Origin: MED-G105 sp038522945
Lineage (GTDB): Bacteria > Pseudomonadota > Alphaproteobacteria > Caulobacterales > Parvularculaceae
NCBI GenBank assembly: GCA_038522945.1
Contig: JBCBJV010000009.1
Span: forward strand, 1 to 64,000
Direction of reading: 5' to 3'
Length of the DNA stretch: 64,000 bases
Part shown: positions 1-9,314 of the stretch, piece after piece
How the letters are laid out: each line of letters begins with the position of its first letter
How positions within the stretch are numbered: position 1 is the first letter of the stretch
Translations under genes and position numbers: made by a program
Notes under the pieces: generated by a model
The model's database searches: none
Told to the model about the DNA's origin: nothing
What the model saw: only the letters and a program-made list of their open reading frames with translations

Positions 1-352
1 AATTCCCTCAAATAAAGAATGAATTTGATAGATCTCGCGGCAAAGCTGTAGGTGCCTCAAGCGAATTGCCCATAATTACTGCTGTTTTTCATTACAAATT
101 CGGTAGGCGGACTTTATTGAAAATCAAGTAATATTGCACTAATGCATGTTGCAAGCCGCGCCCCTTCTGGCTTTCGTTGATTGTTAAAAATTGAACAGGC
201 CATTTTTCATCAATTATGCCCTTAGTTTCACATTAAACCTGCGCTCCTCCGTATACCAAACGAAAATGAATTGGATTACTTCTCCCGATATCGACAGGCA
301 TTCTGATTAGTCTGTCATCGAAGAAGTTTTGATGAGTTTTACGGAGAGAGCG
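1..352. other. AT-rich upstream region without a gene
   Basis: No convincing gene is present. The stretch is visibly richer in A and T than the coding sequence that follows and probably holds the promoter of the LamG/RTX gene. An in-frame ATG at 332 is an alternative start for that gene, preceded only by a weak GAAGAAG. I could not pick a promoter with confidence. Confidence 0.4.
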
Positions 353-3300
353 ATGAATACGGTCAATGGCGTGGATCCAGTATTTCTGAACGAGGGCGAG
401 ACAGTTTTTTCTGGTGTGTCTGGTGATTACATTCAGGCGGGTCATACGGATGCGATGGAGGTTGGGTCTGGGACGTTGTCTCTGACGTTTGCGGCTGATG
501 ACGTGTCTGGAACGAACACGCTGTTCTCCAAGGATGGGCGGAACTTTGACGATGGCGGTCACCTGACGGCGTGGGTGAAGGACGGGAAGCTTGAGATCCG
601 TCAGCAGACGGCGGATCGGTCTGAGACCCTTAAGGTGCCGGATGTGGAGATTGAAGCGGGCGAGAGCTATCAGCTGGCGGTCTCGTTTGGTGACGATGGC
701 CTGAAGGTTTATCTGAACGGTGAGCTGGTGGCGGCCGAGCCTGACATCAAGCAGGGGCTTGTTGAGAACGACCGGGCGCTGTTGATCGGGGCGTCTGGCA
801 CCCATCGTGACAATGATGATCAAAGCCCGCGGGATGTCTTTGCCGGGACGATCAGTGATGTGGCACTTTACGGCACGCAGTTCTCGCCGGAAGAGATGGC
901 CGAGCTTGCGGGTCTGTCTGACCCGGCGTTTGAGGCGGCTGCGCTGGTCAGCCTTGCGGAAGAAGATCTGATGCCGGCCTTTGGCCAGCTGCACCATGGC
1001 TCTGATACGGCGAAGGCCCTGGCGGTTGAGTACGGGTTCAACCATCAGGGTGAGCAGATCAATCCGGTTCCGATTGAAGCGGGCACGGATGGTAATGATA
1101 ACCTGACCGGCGATGGTGACCGCGATGCGATTAATGGCGGGCTCGGCGATGACACTATTGATGGCGGTGCCGGCAATGATGCGCTGCAGGGCTATTACGG
1201 CAATGATAGCCTGCTTGGCGGTGCCGGCAATGACGTCCTTGATGGCGGTCATGGCGAAGACACGCTGGAAGGCGGCGCTGGCGATGACCTTTTGATCTCG
1301 CAAGCCGATGGCCGTGAGGGAGAGGTTTATCCTGATGCGGACCGTGATGAAGGGATCGATGAGTACTCAGCCGATCAGGTGACGGGCAAGGTCTATCTGG
1401 ACCAGCCGATTGCGTCGGACGATGTGCTGATTGGCGGGGAGGGAGCGGATACGTTCTACTTCCAGACGCTGATCAACGCCAAGTCGATCTTCATCGAAGA
1501 GCACACCAATGACGACGGGACGATCCGTTGGCATGGGGTGGCTGGTGAGAACAACAATATCCACGACCACTGGGTGGATGTGATCGGCGATGACATCATC
1601 ATGGACTTCTCCAAAGGAGAAGGGGACCGGATTGTGATTGAAGGTCATACCACGGAGATTGCCGGGATCACCTATGGTGATGCCAATGGTGACGGTGTGA
1701 TGGATCACTCGGTGATTGAGCTTTACTCTGACCAGGGCAATGGGGGCGGTGCGCACAATGACGACCGTCTGGGGACGATCACGGTGTTCGGTGACCTTGT
1801 GAACGAGGACGACATTGAGCACACGGCAGCGCCTGCCTATGGGATCGTCAACACGATTGACGGGCTTGATGAGGCCATCACCCCGCTTGCCCCATCCGTC
1901 GACTCAGGACCCGTCGATGCGCCTGATCTGCCTGACTTTACCGGGTACGGCACCGTTGCCGGTGAGGCGCCCGTCTTCCTCTATCCCGGCGAGACAGTTT
2001 TTTCTGGTGTGTCTGGTGATTACATTCAGGCGGGTCATACGGATGCGATGGAGGTTGGGTCTGGGACGTTGTCTCTGACGTTTGCGGCTGATGACGTGTC
2101 TGGAACGAACACGCTGTTCTCCAAGGATGGGCGGAACTTTGACGATGGCGGTCACCTGACGGCGTGGGTGAAGGACGGGAAGCTTGAGATCCGTCAGCAG
2201 ACGGCGGATCGGTCTGAGACCCTTAAGGTGCCGGATGTGGAGATTGAAGCGGGCGAGAGCTATCAGCTGGCGGTCTCGTTTGGTGACGATGGCCTGAAGG
2301 TTTATCTGAACGGTGAGCTGGTGGCGGCCGAGCCTGACATCAAGCAGGGGCTTGTTGAGAACGACCGGGCGCTGTTGATCGGGGCGTCTGGCACCCATCG
2401 TGACAATGATGATCAAAGCCCGCGGGATGTCTTTGCCGGGACGATCAGTGATGTGGCACTTTACGGCACGCAGTTCTCGCCGGAAGAGATGGCCGAGCTT
2501 GCGGGTCTGTCTGACCCGGCGTTTGAGGCGGCTGCGCTGGTCAGCCTTGCGGAAGAAGATCTGATGCCGGCCTTTGGCCAGCTGCACCATGGCTCTGATA
2601 CGGCGAAGGCCCTGGCGGTTGAGTACGGGTTCAACCATCAGGGTGAGCAGATCAATCCGGTTCCGATTGAAGCGGGCACGGATGGTAATGATAACCTGAC
2701 CGGCGATGGTGACCGCGATGCGATTAATGGCGGGCTCGGCGATGACACTATTGATGGCGGTGCCGGCAATGATGCGCTGCAGGGCTATTACGGCAATGAT
2801 AGCCTGCTTGGCGGTGCCGGCAATGACGTCCTTGATGGCGGTCATGGCGAAGACACGCTGGAAGGCGGCGCTGGCGATGACCTTTTGATCTCGCAAGCCG
2901 ATGGCCGTGAGGGAGAGGTTTATCCTGATGCGGACCGTGATGAAGGGATCGATGAGTACTCAGCCGATCAGGTGACGGGCAAGGTCTATCTGGACCAGCC
3001 GATTGCGTCGGACGATGTGCTGATTGGCGGGGAGGGAGCGGATACGTTCTACTTCCAGACGCTGATCAACGCCAAGTCGATCTTCATCGAAGAGCACACC
3101 AATGACGACGGGACGATCCGTTGGCATGGGGTGGCTGGTGAGAACAACAATATCCACGACCACTGGGTGGATGTGATCGGCGATGACATCATCATGGACT
3201 TCTCCAAAGGAGAAGGGGACCGGATTGTGATTGAAGGTCATACCACGGAGATTGCCGGGATCACCTATGGTGATGCCAATGGTGACGGTGTGATGGATCA

Positions 3301-4726
3301 CTCGGTGATTGAGCTTTACTCTGACCAGGGCAATGGGGGCGGTGCGCACAATGACGACCGTCTGGGGACGATCACGGTGTTCGGTGACCTTGTGAACGAG
3401 GACGACATTGAGCACACGGCAGCGCCTGCCTATGGGATCGTCAACACGATTGACGGGCTTGATGAGGCCATCACCCCGCTTGCCCCATCCGTCGACTCAG
3501 GACCCGTCGATGCGCCTGACGTGGCCGATCAGGAAAGCTTCCTGGAGTTCCTCGTCGTTGATACGGACACCAACGCCGTTCTGACAGCGGTTGAGCCTGG
3601 CGGGGAAGTGGACCGCGATCTCGTTGCCGGACGGAATGTGGCGATTGCGGCAGTTCCTACTGCCAACGCTCCTTCCATCGGCAGTGTGCAGTTGACCTTT
3701 GGCGATCATTCGCAAACGGAGAATGTCACTCCCTATGCGCTGTTCGGCGATACCAACGGCAATTATCATGGGGGAATTGACTTCCCGGTTGGAGATCATT
3801 CGGTATCAGTGACTGTCTTTAGCGAAAGCAATGGCAACGGTGCGGTGATGCAGACCACAGGCCTCAGTTTCAGTGTTGTGGAAGAGCTAAGCGAAGCGCC
3901 AGCAGATCCCCAAGCGCCATCGGAAGATGACGCCCCGCAGGACATGGCTCCCGAAGAGGAGAACATGGATACCGGTGAGGAGATGGATGCGGGCACTGGT
4001 GAAGACACAAGTGATGCAGCCGACCCAGCTGAAACGGGCGACCCAGCTGAAACGGGCGACCCAGCTGAAACGGGCGATACAGGCGACGCTGACGCCAGCG
4101 ATGCCGGCGACGGTGACGGCGACGAAGAAACCGGCGATCCAGAAGCGGAAGACTCGGCTTCTCCACAGCCCGTTCTCTTCTTCGATGATAACCTGATCGT
4201 CACTGACACCGAGGGCGAAATGGCATTCGCTGATGACGACGCGCTAGACCTGGGTGAAGCAACGATTATGTTGACGTTTACGCCGGACGATGTGGATCGC
4301 GGCCGAGAAACTCTCTTCTCGCGAGACGAAGGCGGGAACAAGGAAGACGGCGAAATGATCATCTTTACTCGGAATGATGATGTTATCGCTCGTCTTCAGA
4401 ACGGAGAGGAGGCGGTCCGCCTGAAAGCGAAAAATGTCTTAGAGGCAGGTGAGGAAGCAACTGTTGCCCTCAGCTTTGACGGCGACACGGTGAGCCTATT
4501 CGTCAACGGTGAAATCCAGGACAGTAAGGCATTCGATTTCGACTGGACCACCTCCGACGATGACATCCTCCTTGGTGGCAGCAATGCCCGTCAAAACCGG
4601 CGCAATCCTGACCGTGTCGACGATCGCTTTGAAGGCACGATCAGCGAGTTTGCGATCTATGACGAAGCCCTCAGCGAGGAAGAAGTCTACGCCATGACCA
4701 ATGATGGTGAATTCCTCGTCGCTTAA
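353..4726 (+). CDS. Giant acidic LamG/RTX repeat protein, probably secreted by a type I system
   Basis: The product is about 1457 residues and strongly acidic. It holds two identical units of 531-residue period. Each unit starts with a LamG/concanavalin-A-like domain (roughly residues 15-190 in unit 1) and carries glycine/aspartate nonapeptides of the RTX calcium-binding type (GGLGDDTID, GGAGNDVLD; about residues 253-316 and 784-847). An Asp/Glu/Ala/Pro-rich linker (about 1176-1269) leads to a third, divergent LamG-like domain (about 1271-1452). There is no N-terminal signal peptide. The chain ends in an acidic residue followed by FLVA, as in many RTX substrates of type I exporters; no exporter genes adjoin it. 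I chose ATG 353 because GGAGAG lies at ideal spacing; ATG 332 is the alternative. It is probably a surface or matrix protein binding glycans or calcium. The ligand is unknown. Confidence 0.85.
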   Translation: MNTVNGVDPVFLNEGETVFSGVSGDYIQAGHTDAMEVGSGTLSLTFAADDVSGTNTLFSKDGRNFDDGGHLTAWVKDGKLEIRQQTADRSETLKVPDVEIEAGESYQLAVSFGDDGLKVYLNGELVAAEPDIKQGLVENDRALLIGASGTHRDNDDQSPRDVFAGTISDVALYGTQFSPEEMAELAGLSDPAFEAAALVSLAEEDLMPAFGQLHHGSDTAKALAVEYGFNHQGEQINPVPIEAGTDGNDNLTGDGDRDAINGGLGDDTIDGGAGNDALQGYYGNDSLLGGAGNDVLDGGHGEDTLEGGAGDDLLISQADGREGEVYPDADRDEGIDEYSADQVTGKVYLDQPIASDDVLIGGEGADTFYFQTLINAKSIFIEEHTNDDGTIRWHGVAGENNNIHDHWVDVIGDDIIMDFSKGEGDRIVIEGHTTEIAGITYGDANGDGVMDHSVIELYSDQGNGGGAHNDDRLGTITVFGDLVNEDDIEHTAAPAYGIVNTIDGLDEAITPLAPSVDSGPVDAPDLPDFTGYGTVAGEAPVFLYPGETVFSGVSGDYIQAGHTDAMEVGSGTLSLTFAADDVSGTNTLFSKDGRNFDDGGHLTAWVKDGKLEIRQQTADRSETLKVPDVEIEAGESYQLAVSFGDDGLKVYLNGELVAAEPDIKQGLVENDRALLIGASGTHRDNDDQSPRDVFAGTISDVALYGTQFSPEEMAELAGLSDPAFEAAALVSLAEEDLMPAFGQLHHGSDTAKALAVEYGFNHQGEQINPVPIEAGTDGNDNLTGDGDRDAINGGLGDDTIDGGAGNDALQGYYGNDSLLGGAGNDVLDGGHGEDTLEGGAGDDLLISQADGREGEVYPDADRDEGIDEYSADQVTGKVYLDQPIASDDVLIGGEGADTFYFQTLINAKSIFIEEHTNDDGTIRWHGVAGENNNIHDHWVDVIGDDIIMDFSKGEGDRIVIEGHTTEIAGITYGDANGDGVMDHSVIELYSDQGNGGGAHNDDRLGTITVFGDLVNEDDIEHTAAPAYGIVNTIDGLDEAITPLAPSVDSGPVDAPDVADQESFLEFLVVDTDTNAVLTAVEPGGEVDRDLVAGRNVAIAAVPTANAPSIGSVQLTFGDHSQTENVTPYALFGDTNGNYHGGIDFPVGDHSVSVTVFSESNGNGAVMQTTGLSFSVVEELSEAPADPQAPSEDDAPQDMAPEEENMDTGEEMDAGTGEDTSDAADPAETGDPAETGDPAETGDTGDADASDAGDGDGDEETGDPEAEDSASPQPVLFFDDNLIVTDTEGEMAFADDDALDLGEATIMLTFTPDDVDRGRETLFSRDEGGNKEDGEMIIFTRNDDVIARLQNGEEAVRLKAKNVLEAGEEATVALSFDGDTVSLFVNGEIQDSKAFDFDWTTSDDDILLGGSNARQNRRNPDRVDDRFEGTISEFAIYDEALSEEEVYAMTNDGEFLVA
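395..1926 (+). repeat. Copy 1 of a 1532-bp direct repeat inside the LamG/RTX gene
   Basis: This segment recurs at 1988-3519, offset by 1593 bp (531 codons), so the reading frame is kept. Every stretch I compared is identical, and reading frames on both strands give identical translations, so the copies look perfect or nearly so at DNA level. A 61-bp unique linker separates them. Confidence 0.95.
1988..3519 (+). repeat. Copy 2 of the 1532-bp direct repeat
   Basis: Second copy of the unit at 395-1926. Silent positions match too, which points to recent duplication or ongoing gene conversion. Homologous recombination between copies would delete or add exactly one 531-residue unit. Confidence 0.95.
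4022..4075 (+). repeat. Three identical 18-bp tandem repeats coding PAETGD
   Basis: GACCCAGCTGAAACGGGC occurs three times head to tail inside the acidic linker of the LamG/RTX protein. The period is a multiple of three, so slippage would change linker length without a frameshift. Confidence 0.9.
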
Positions 4727-4746
4727 GAGCTAAGGCCAAAAAGAAT

Positions 4747-4775
4747 AGCCCGGGTCTCGCTATGAGATCCGGGCT
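4747..4775. terminator. Rho-independent terminator, likely bidirectional
   Basis: AGCCCGGGTCTC and GAGATCCGGGCT form a 12-bp stem with one G-T pair and a five-base loop. On the plus strand CTTGTTTGG follows. On the minus strand the tail reads ATTCTTTTT. It sits between the convergent LamG/RTX and GH31 genes and can serve both. Confidence 0.85.
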
Positions 4776-4804
4776 CTTGTTTGGTCAGTCAAACACCCGT
4801 CCGA

Positions 4805-6850
4805 TTAGTTGGATAATTCAATCTGATCAATGTGCTGACGAACGGGACCCATGGGGATTTCCGTTCCCTCGCGCACGTAGGCCGCAATCTCGGTCAGTTC
4901 CAGCTTGATGGCATGGACCTCACCCCCTTCGATTGGCTCACCCGTCGTCAAGTGAGACCAACGGCCCTTGGGTAAGTAGAACGCCACGGTGTCGTCACTA
5001 TGAACGCAAGGCGCCACAAAAATATCGCTACCGAAGAAAAACTGTTCATCAAAATGCCAAGCTTCCGGTTCATTCGGGCACGCGAGCGGCATGGCCCTCT
5101 GAACCGGCATTCCCGTTTCGGAAGCTACGATCGCGGCCTTCTTGATATAGGGCAGCAAACGGTAGCGCAGCTCTATTGCTTCATTTGCCGCTTGTTCAGC
5201 CTGCGGACCATAGGTCCACGGCTCGCGCTGACCGATCCCGTGCAAGCGCATATGGGCTGAGAAAATTGCAGCTTGAAGCCATCGGACATAGAGTTTCGGA
5301 TCCCTCTGGTCCCCATAAAAACCGCCCACGTCCGTTGCGTAGAATGGAGCCCCCGTCAGACCCCAGGAAAGACCGCCCCTGATGCTTGCGGCCAGCCCTT
5401 CCCAGTCCGCCTGCGGATCGCCGCCCCATTGTGAGGGAAATTTCTGGCATCCCGTCCAGGAGGCACGGCTGAAAAGAAATGGTCCGCTCTGAGAATACTT
5501 CTCTGCCGCTTCATAGACGCATTTGTTGTAGAGATAGGCGTAGACGTTGTGTAGGCTGCGTCCGGTCTCACCGTTATGGGCGACTGTGTGATCGGCGACC
5601 TGCTCGCCGAAATCAGCCTTGATCATATCGACGCCGAGCTCGAACAAACTCTGGTGGGCATCCCGCCACGCCTCGTAAGCAAGGGGGTGGGTAAAATCAA
5701 CAATACCTGAAGCTGGCAAGGGCGTCAGCACATCGTCAAAGGGTTCTGCATCCCACTGCAGAATATGGGTATCATTCGTACTTGCCTCTTTCAAAAGCCA
5801 TTCCCGATCGGACCATTCCTCAAACCATTTGTTCTTGGTGGAAATGTATGGGTACTCCCAGACGCAGATTCTGAAGTCGAGGCTCTTTAACTCATCGATC
5901 ACGCGGCCTGGATTTGGATATCGGGTTTTGTCCCATTCAAATGAAAAGCGCGTTTCAACATCCAGCCAAGCGCGCCCATCCAGGGTTATGGTATCGCACG
6001 GCAGACCACGCTGGCGAATTTCACGAGCCGTTGATAGGAGTTCATCGGCGTCCTGATAATAGGCCTTCGACATAATGAGCCCGAAGGACCAGTCCGGTGG
6101 TATCGGTGCGCGGCCAGTGAGTCGGGTATAATCTCTGATCAATTCCTCACCGGTGTCGCCAGTGAAAAGAAAGAGATCAAGGTGAGGGTCTTCGACGCAG
6201 AGACCGAAAGTGCGTTGTGACCATGGGGCAAAGCCTACACCGTGCTGGAGTGGGGACGGCGTGTTCACAAAAACACCCCATCCAGCTGAGCTCCAGGCAA
6301 AGGGTGCATTCTTGTAGGAAGCTTCTGCGTTAACGCCGAGGGCATCGCGATTATAGCTTTGGAGAAACTGGCCGCGTCGGTCCAGCTTGCCCCATTTCTC
6401 ACCGAGACCGTAGATTCGTTCTCGTGAGTGGAGGTCAAGGTGAACGACCCATCCTCGGTCATTCTGTGCAATGGGAGGCAGTCTGAATTTCCGTACAAAG
6501 TGTCCGTCGCGGGCGCTGCGCACTTTTGAGTGACCTGTCTTGGAAAGGTCAAAGGCAAGTGTCTCACGTTCAATGACAAGTCGATGGCTTGCGCTTTCCA
6601 CCACCACAGTTTCGTCATCAGCTTTGATGCCAGCAACAGCGGGCGGCGAATTTTCATTCACCAGACCGTAGTCAATAGCACGCGGGCCTCCCATTCTAAT
6701 CCGCACACCGAACTCATAGAGGGTGAGGAGAAGCGGTCCCGCGCTCGTCTCAAACTCAATCTGATGGGCATCAATATGCCGACCATCGCTGGTCAGATTG
6801 ATTGTCGGCAAGTCGAACCAACTGCGTTTAACCGGCTCAAACGCGCTCAT
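4805..6850 (-). CDS. GH31 alpha-glycosidase, candidate sulfoquinovosidase
   Basis: A 681-residue family GH31 enzyme. The nucleophile motif KADFGE gives Asp413. The acid/base is Asp478 in WGGD. The -1 subsite Asp291 lies in TLDGRAW, and CVWEYPY follows near 330. The overall pattern resembles alpha-xylosidases of the YicI type, but the DGRAW loop replaces the usual Cys-Phe-Trp-Met stretch and places an Arg and a Trp near the sugar. There is no signal peptide, so it acts in the cytoplasm. It is the last gene of a minus-strand operon and its start overlaps the isomerase stop (TAATG). Family membership is clear. The role of releasing sulfoquinovose from sulfoquinovosyl glycerol is inferred from the neighbours, because sulfolactate genes lie in the same locus. 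An alpha-glucosidase or alpha-xylosidase remains possible. Confidence 0.85.
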   Translation of the reverse strand: MSAFEPVKRSWFDLPTINLTSDGRHIDAHQIEFETSAGPLLLTLYEFGVRIRMGGPRAIDYGLVNENSPPAVAGIKADDETVVVESASHRLVIERETLAFDLSKTGHSKVRSARDGHFVRKFRLPPIAQNDRGWVVHLDLHSRERIYGLGEKWGKLDRRGQFLQSYNRDALGVNAEASYKNAPFAWSSAGWGVFVNTPSPLQHGVGFAPWSQRTFGLCVEDPHLDLFLFTGDTGEELIRDYTRLTGRAPIPPDWSFGLIMSKAYYQDADELLSTAREIRQRGLPCDTITLDGRAWLDVETRFSFEWDKTRYPNPGRVIDELKSLDFRICVWEYPYISTKNKWFEEWSDREWLLKEASTNDTHILQWDAEPFDDVLTPLPASGIVDFTHPLAYEAWRDAHQSLFELGVDMIKADFGEQVADHTVAHNGETGRSLHNVYAYLYNKCVYEAAEKYSQSGPFLFSRASWTGCQKFPSQWGGDPQADWEGLAASIRGGLSWGLTGAPFYATDVGGFYGDQRDPKLYVRWLQAAIFSAHMRLHGIGQREPWTYGPQAEQAANEAIELRYRLLPYIKKAAIVASETGMPVQRAMPLACPNEPEAWHFDEQFFFGSDIFVAPCVHSDDTVAFYLPKGRWSHLTTGEPIEGGEVHAIKLELTEIAAYVREGTEIPMGPVRQHIDQIELSN

Positions 6851-8265
6851 TACGGGGTCAATTCCAAAACGGGCAGATCGAGTGCGGTGCCAATTTCTCG
6901 CAAGGTTTCCCGGTGGTCGCCATAGGCGATCGCATAGTGATGTTCGAGGGCCTCGGCCATGACCGTCTCACAAAACGCGTGGGCAGAGACATCAAATGTG
7001 GCGACCCCTGATGTTCCGGTAAAGGCCATGGGGCGGCGGATGAATTCCCCTTGTCCGATGACGAGTTTCGGATTGTCCCGCGATTGCGAAACGCGGGCAA
7101 TGGTGAAAACGCCCGGCTTCAAAGGGAATTGATGCAAGAGCGGCATTTTACGATTTGTGTGGATAGTTGCTTCAGGCTGAGCGTCCGGGTCGCACATAGT
7201 CAGCGGCGCAAGGCCGCAATGCCAGAAAACACCGGTATTATCGGCAAAGTCCAGATCGACAAGGTCTGCCATCCAAACCGGCTCTTCCACAATGGATTGC
7301 AGCATCAATGCTGAAAATGATCCGTAGACGTCCGCTTCACATGCGCTGGGCACGCACTTCTGGTTCATCATGGCCATGGGCCCGCAAGCGGCGCACCCAT
7401 ATTCTGTGAAGGTCTCTGGCCAGCACCGGACCGCAAGTCCGTCCGCACCAGAGGCCTTCTGCAGGTCTTCAAAAGCGCAGAACAGCCGAAATGATCGATC
7501 AAGCTGCGCCTGATCCACTTCGTCAAGCTTGGCAAGACTGCCAGCAACTTGAGCTTTCACGTCGGCGACTCGCGGTGCGTCAATGTTCTTTGCCGCTTCG
7601 AAAACGCCCTCCAGGTCAAACTGTTCTACTTTGACGTCGGCCAGGGTCTTCAGATCGCCCGCATCAAACTCGCAGGTGTCAAACCCATCTGGATGCTGAC
7701 CAATCACGCTGATCTTTGAGTCCCGCAAGCGCGAGAGAATGACTGCCGTTTCCTCAGAAGGAGCGCGTTCCAACTGTTGGGCGGCGCTCGACTTAATCTC
7801 CACCGGCGTGCTCAGGGCCCGGAGGTCTTCGGTCAGGTTTGGCGCATCGGGTGCGGCGTAAAGCCAGCTGTGCGCGACATTTGCCTTTCCGAGAGCATGG
7901 GCGGCAAGGTTCAATCCGCAAAATGCATTCAGGCGCAGTCTACCTCCAAGGCGCGGCTCGGGGACGGCCCAAATGGCAATTGGCGCGGCCGATCGTTTGG
8001 CCAAGCTCACGGTCATGGTGGCGTCGGTGAACGTGATTTGCAGGATAAGGAGGGCATCGATTTGGCCCGCCGCTTCTATGTCCGCAAAGGCCTTTTCTGC
8101 GGCATCGGCATCGTAAAGAAGCGTACGTGGTCCAACAGTCATTATCCCGGCGGCATCGAGAGCCGCAAACGCTCTCTCAAGCATTTCTTCCGCAAAAGGC
8201 ACATCGAATGTGGGCCGTCCAAGCGCGGCGACGCCATAGATCAATTGATCGTTATTGCTTGCCAT
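6850..8265 (-). CDS. L-fucose/L-arabinose isomerase-like protein, candidate sulfoquinovose isomerase
   Basis: A 471-residue protein of the fucose/arabinose isomerase-like fold. Likely metal ligands are Glu284 in CWPE, Asp312 in CEADVYG and a His near 449 in HHYAIAYGDH, matching the Glu-Asp-His set of L-fucose isomerases. It lies between the aldolase (2-bp gap) and the GH31 glycosidase (overlapping stop/start), so the three are cotranscribed. In the variant sulfo-EMP route (sulfo-EMP2) an enzyme of this type is, as I recall, used to turn sulfoquinovose into sulfofructose. That assignment rests on the pathway context. A true fucose or arabinose isomerase is less likely because no fuculokinase or ribulokinase accompanies it. 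Confidence 0.8.
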   Translation of the reverse strand: MASNNDQLIYGVAALGRPTFDVPFAEEMLERAFAALDAAGIMTVGPRTLLYDADAAEKAFADIEAAGQIDALLILQITFTDATMTVSLAKRSAAPIAIWAVPEPRLGGRLRLNAFCGLNLAAHALGKANVAHSWLYAAPDAPNLTEDLRALSTPVEIKSSAAQQLERAPSEETAVILSRLRDSKISVIGQHPDGFDTCEFDAGDLKTLADVKVEQFDLEGVFEAAKNIDAPRVADVKAQVAGSLAKLDEVDQAQLDRSFRLFCAFEDLQKASGADGLAVRCWPETFTEYGCAACGPMAMMNQKCVPSACEADVYGSFSALMLQSIVEEPVWMADLVDLDFADNTGVFWHCGLAPLTMCDPDAQPEATIHTNRKMPLLHQFPLKPGVFTIARVSQSRDNPKLVIGQGEFIRRPMAFTGTSGVATFDVSAHAFCETVMAEALEHHYAIAYGDHRETLREIGTALDLPVLELTP

Positions 8266-8267
8266 GT

Positions 8268-9314
8268 CTAAACTCCCATTCCGGCGTATCGGTGGCGGAA
8301 CGTTCCATCAGCGGGGAAAACACCCGCCCCATGCTCCGCATAAAGAGGGTGAGAGGTCCACGGAGTTGCATATTCGTCCGTTAGGTCGTTGAGGGACTTC
8401 ATGTAAGCGGCTGCATCCCCCTTTAGTCCCGTGCGGATCTGGTCCCAGTCGGGGAAATGTTGAAAGGCGTCAAGCCAGATTGCGCGGCCGGCTAGGTAAC
8501 CGGATGCCCCTGCGGCGTAAGCGTGGGTGAGGATGTTCTTGAAGTCAGCTTTTCCAGCGCCAGCTGATAACATAACCCACGGCCGACCGGCAGCCTCGCC
8601 GAGGGCCTCGAAATAGGCCTGGGCCCCGCTTGCGCCGTCTCCATCGGTTCCTGGGACATCGCTGGCGGCGAGCGGGCTTTCCACCTTGAAGAGGTCGACA
8701 CCGAACTTCGGGTCGGCAAATGTGCGAACGCTCTCGATCACGAGATCAGGCTTTTTGGACTTCATTTCGACATAGTCCGTGGTCTGCTCACTGTCAGAGG
8801 CGAGGGGGTAGACCAATAACTCAAAGACATAGGGGATGTCATACTTTGCGCACGCCTCGCCGATCCGTGCGGTGAAGTCCTGTTGTTGTTGACACAAAGC
8901 AGCTAAAGCGTCCGGGCGGTACCAGGTCAGGACTTTCACTGCGTCGCCGCCGACGCGTTTAATCTTCTCAACGGACCAGTCATCAATTTCGCTGGAAATG
9001 CGCCCCTCGGGCGTCTCTTCAAAAACGGAGTCTTCAAGGGTTACAATCAGGCCCTTGGTGGGACTGTAGACAGAAATACCGTGAGGATAGGCATAATGCG
9101 GGTCCAGCAGCATGGCGCTCGATTCTGCCTGTAGCTCTTCGATGAGCATTTTTTTAAAGTCGGCCACGTGCGCCCAAGGCGCTTCGTCAAGTCCTAGCTT
9201 CTCCTTAATGGGATTTTTAATGGGAGGGCGCTGATCTACTGCGGTCATCTTGAAACGTCCCTCGGCATCGGCCATACGCCGCATACCCCATAATTTCCCG
9301 GCCGTGAGGGTCAT
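8268..9314 (-). CDS. LacD/DeoC-type class I aldolase, candidate sulfofructose-1-phosphate aldolase
   Basis: A 348-residue TIM-barrel aldolase of the tagatose-1,6-bisphosphate aldolase (LacD) type. The expected Schiff-base lysine is Lys210 in DLFKVESP, and Lys127 sits in AVKVLTWYRPD. Inferred reaction: cleavage of 6-deoxy-6-sulfofructose-1-phosphate into DHAP and 3-sulfolactaldehyde. Its ATG overlaps the kinase TGA by four bases (ATGA), giving translational coupling. In a lactose/tagatose locus it would act on tagatose bisphosphate, but no tagatose genes are here, while the sulfolactate genes fit the sulfosugar reaction. Confidence 0.8.
   Translation of the reverse strand: MTLTAGKLWGMRRMADAEGRFKMTAVDQRPPIKNPIKEKLGLDEAPWAHVADFKKMLIEELQAESSAMLLDPHYAYPHGISVYSPTKGLIVTLEDSVFEETPEGRISSEIDDWSVEKIKRVGGDAVKVLTWYRPDALAALCQQQQDFTARIGEACAKYDIPYVFELLVYPLASDSEQTTDYVEMKSKKPDLVIESVRTFADPKFGVDLFKVESPLAASDVPGTDGDGASGAQAYFEALGEAAGRPWVMLSAGAGKADFKNILTHAYAAGASGYLAGRAIWLDAFQHFPDWDQIRTGLKGDAAAYMKSLNDLTDEYATPWTSHPLYAEHGAGVFPADGTFRHRYAGMGV

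Noticed and set aside
233..1303. 356-codon minus-strand open frame opposite the LamG/RTX gene
   Set aside because: It recurs nearly unchanged at 1904-2896 because the DNA is repeated, is rich in Arg/Ile/Val without domain pattern, and lies opposite a gene with clear LamG and RTX motifs.
4022..4075. CRISPR-like repeat array
   Set aside because: Repeats are adjacent with no spacers, only 18 bp long and in coding frame.
3796..4362. 188-codon serine-rich minus-strand open frame
   Set aside because: It is the antisense of the acidic Asp/Glu/Ala/Thr linker; its Ser/Pro bias follows from that codon use.
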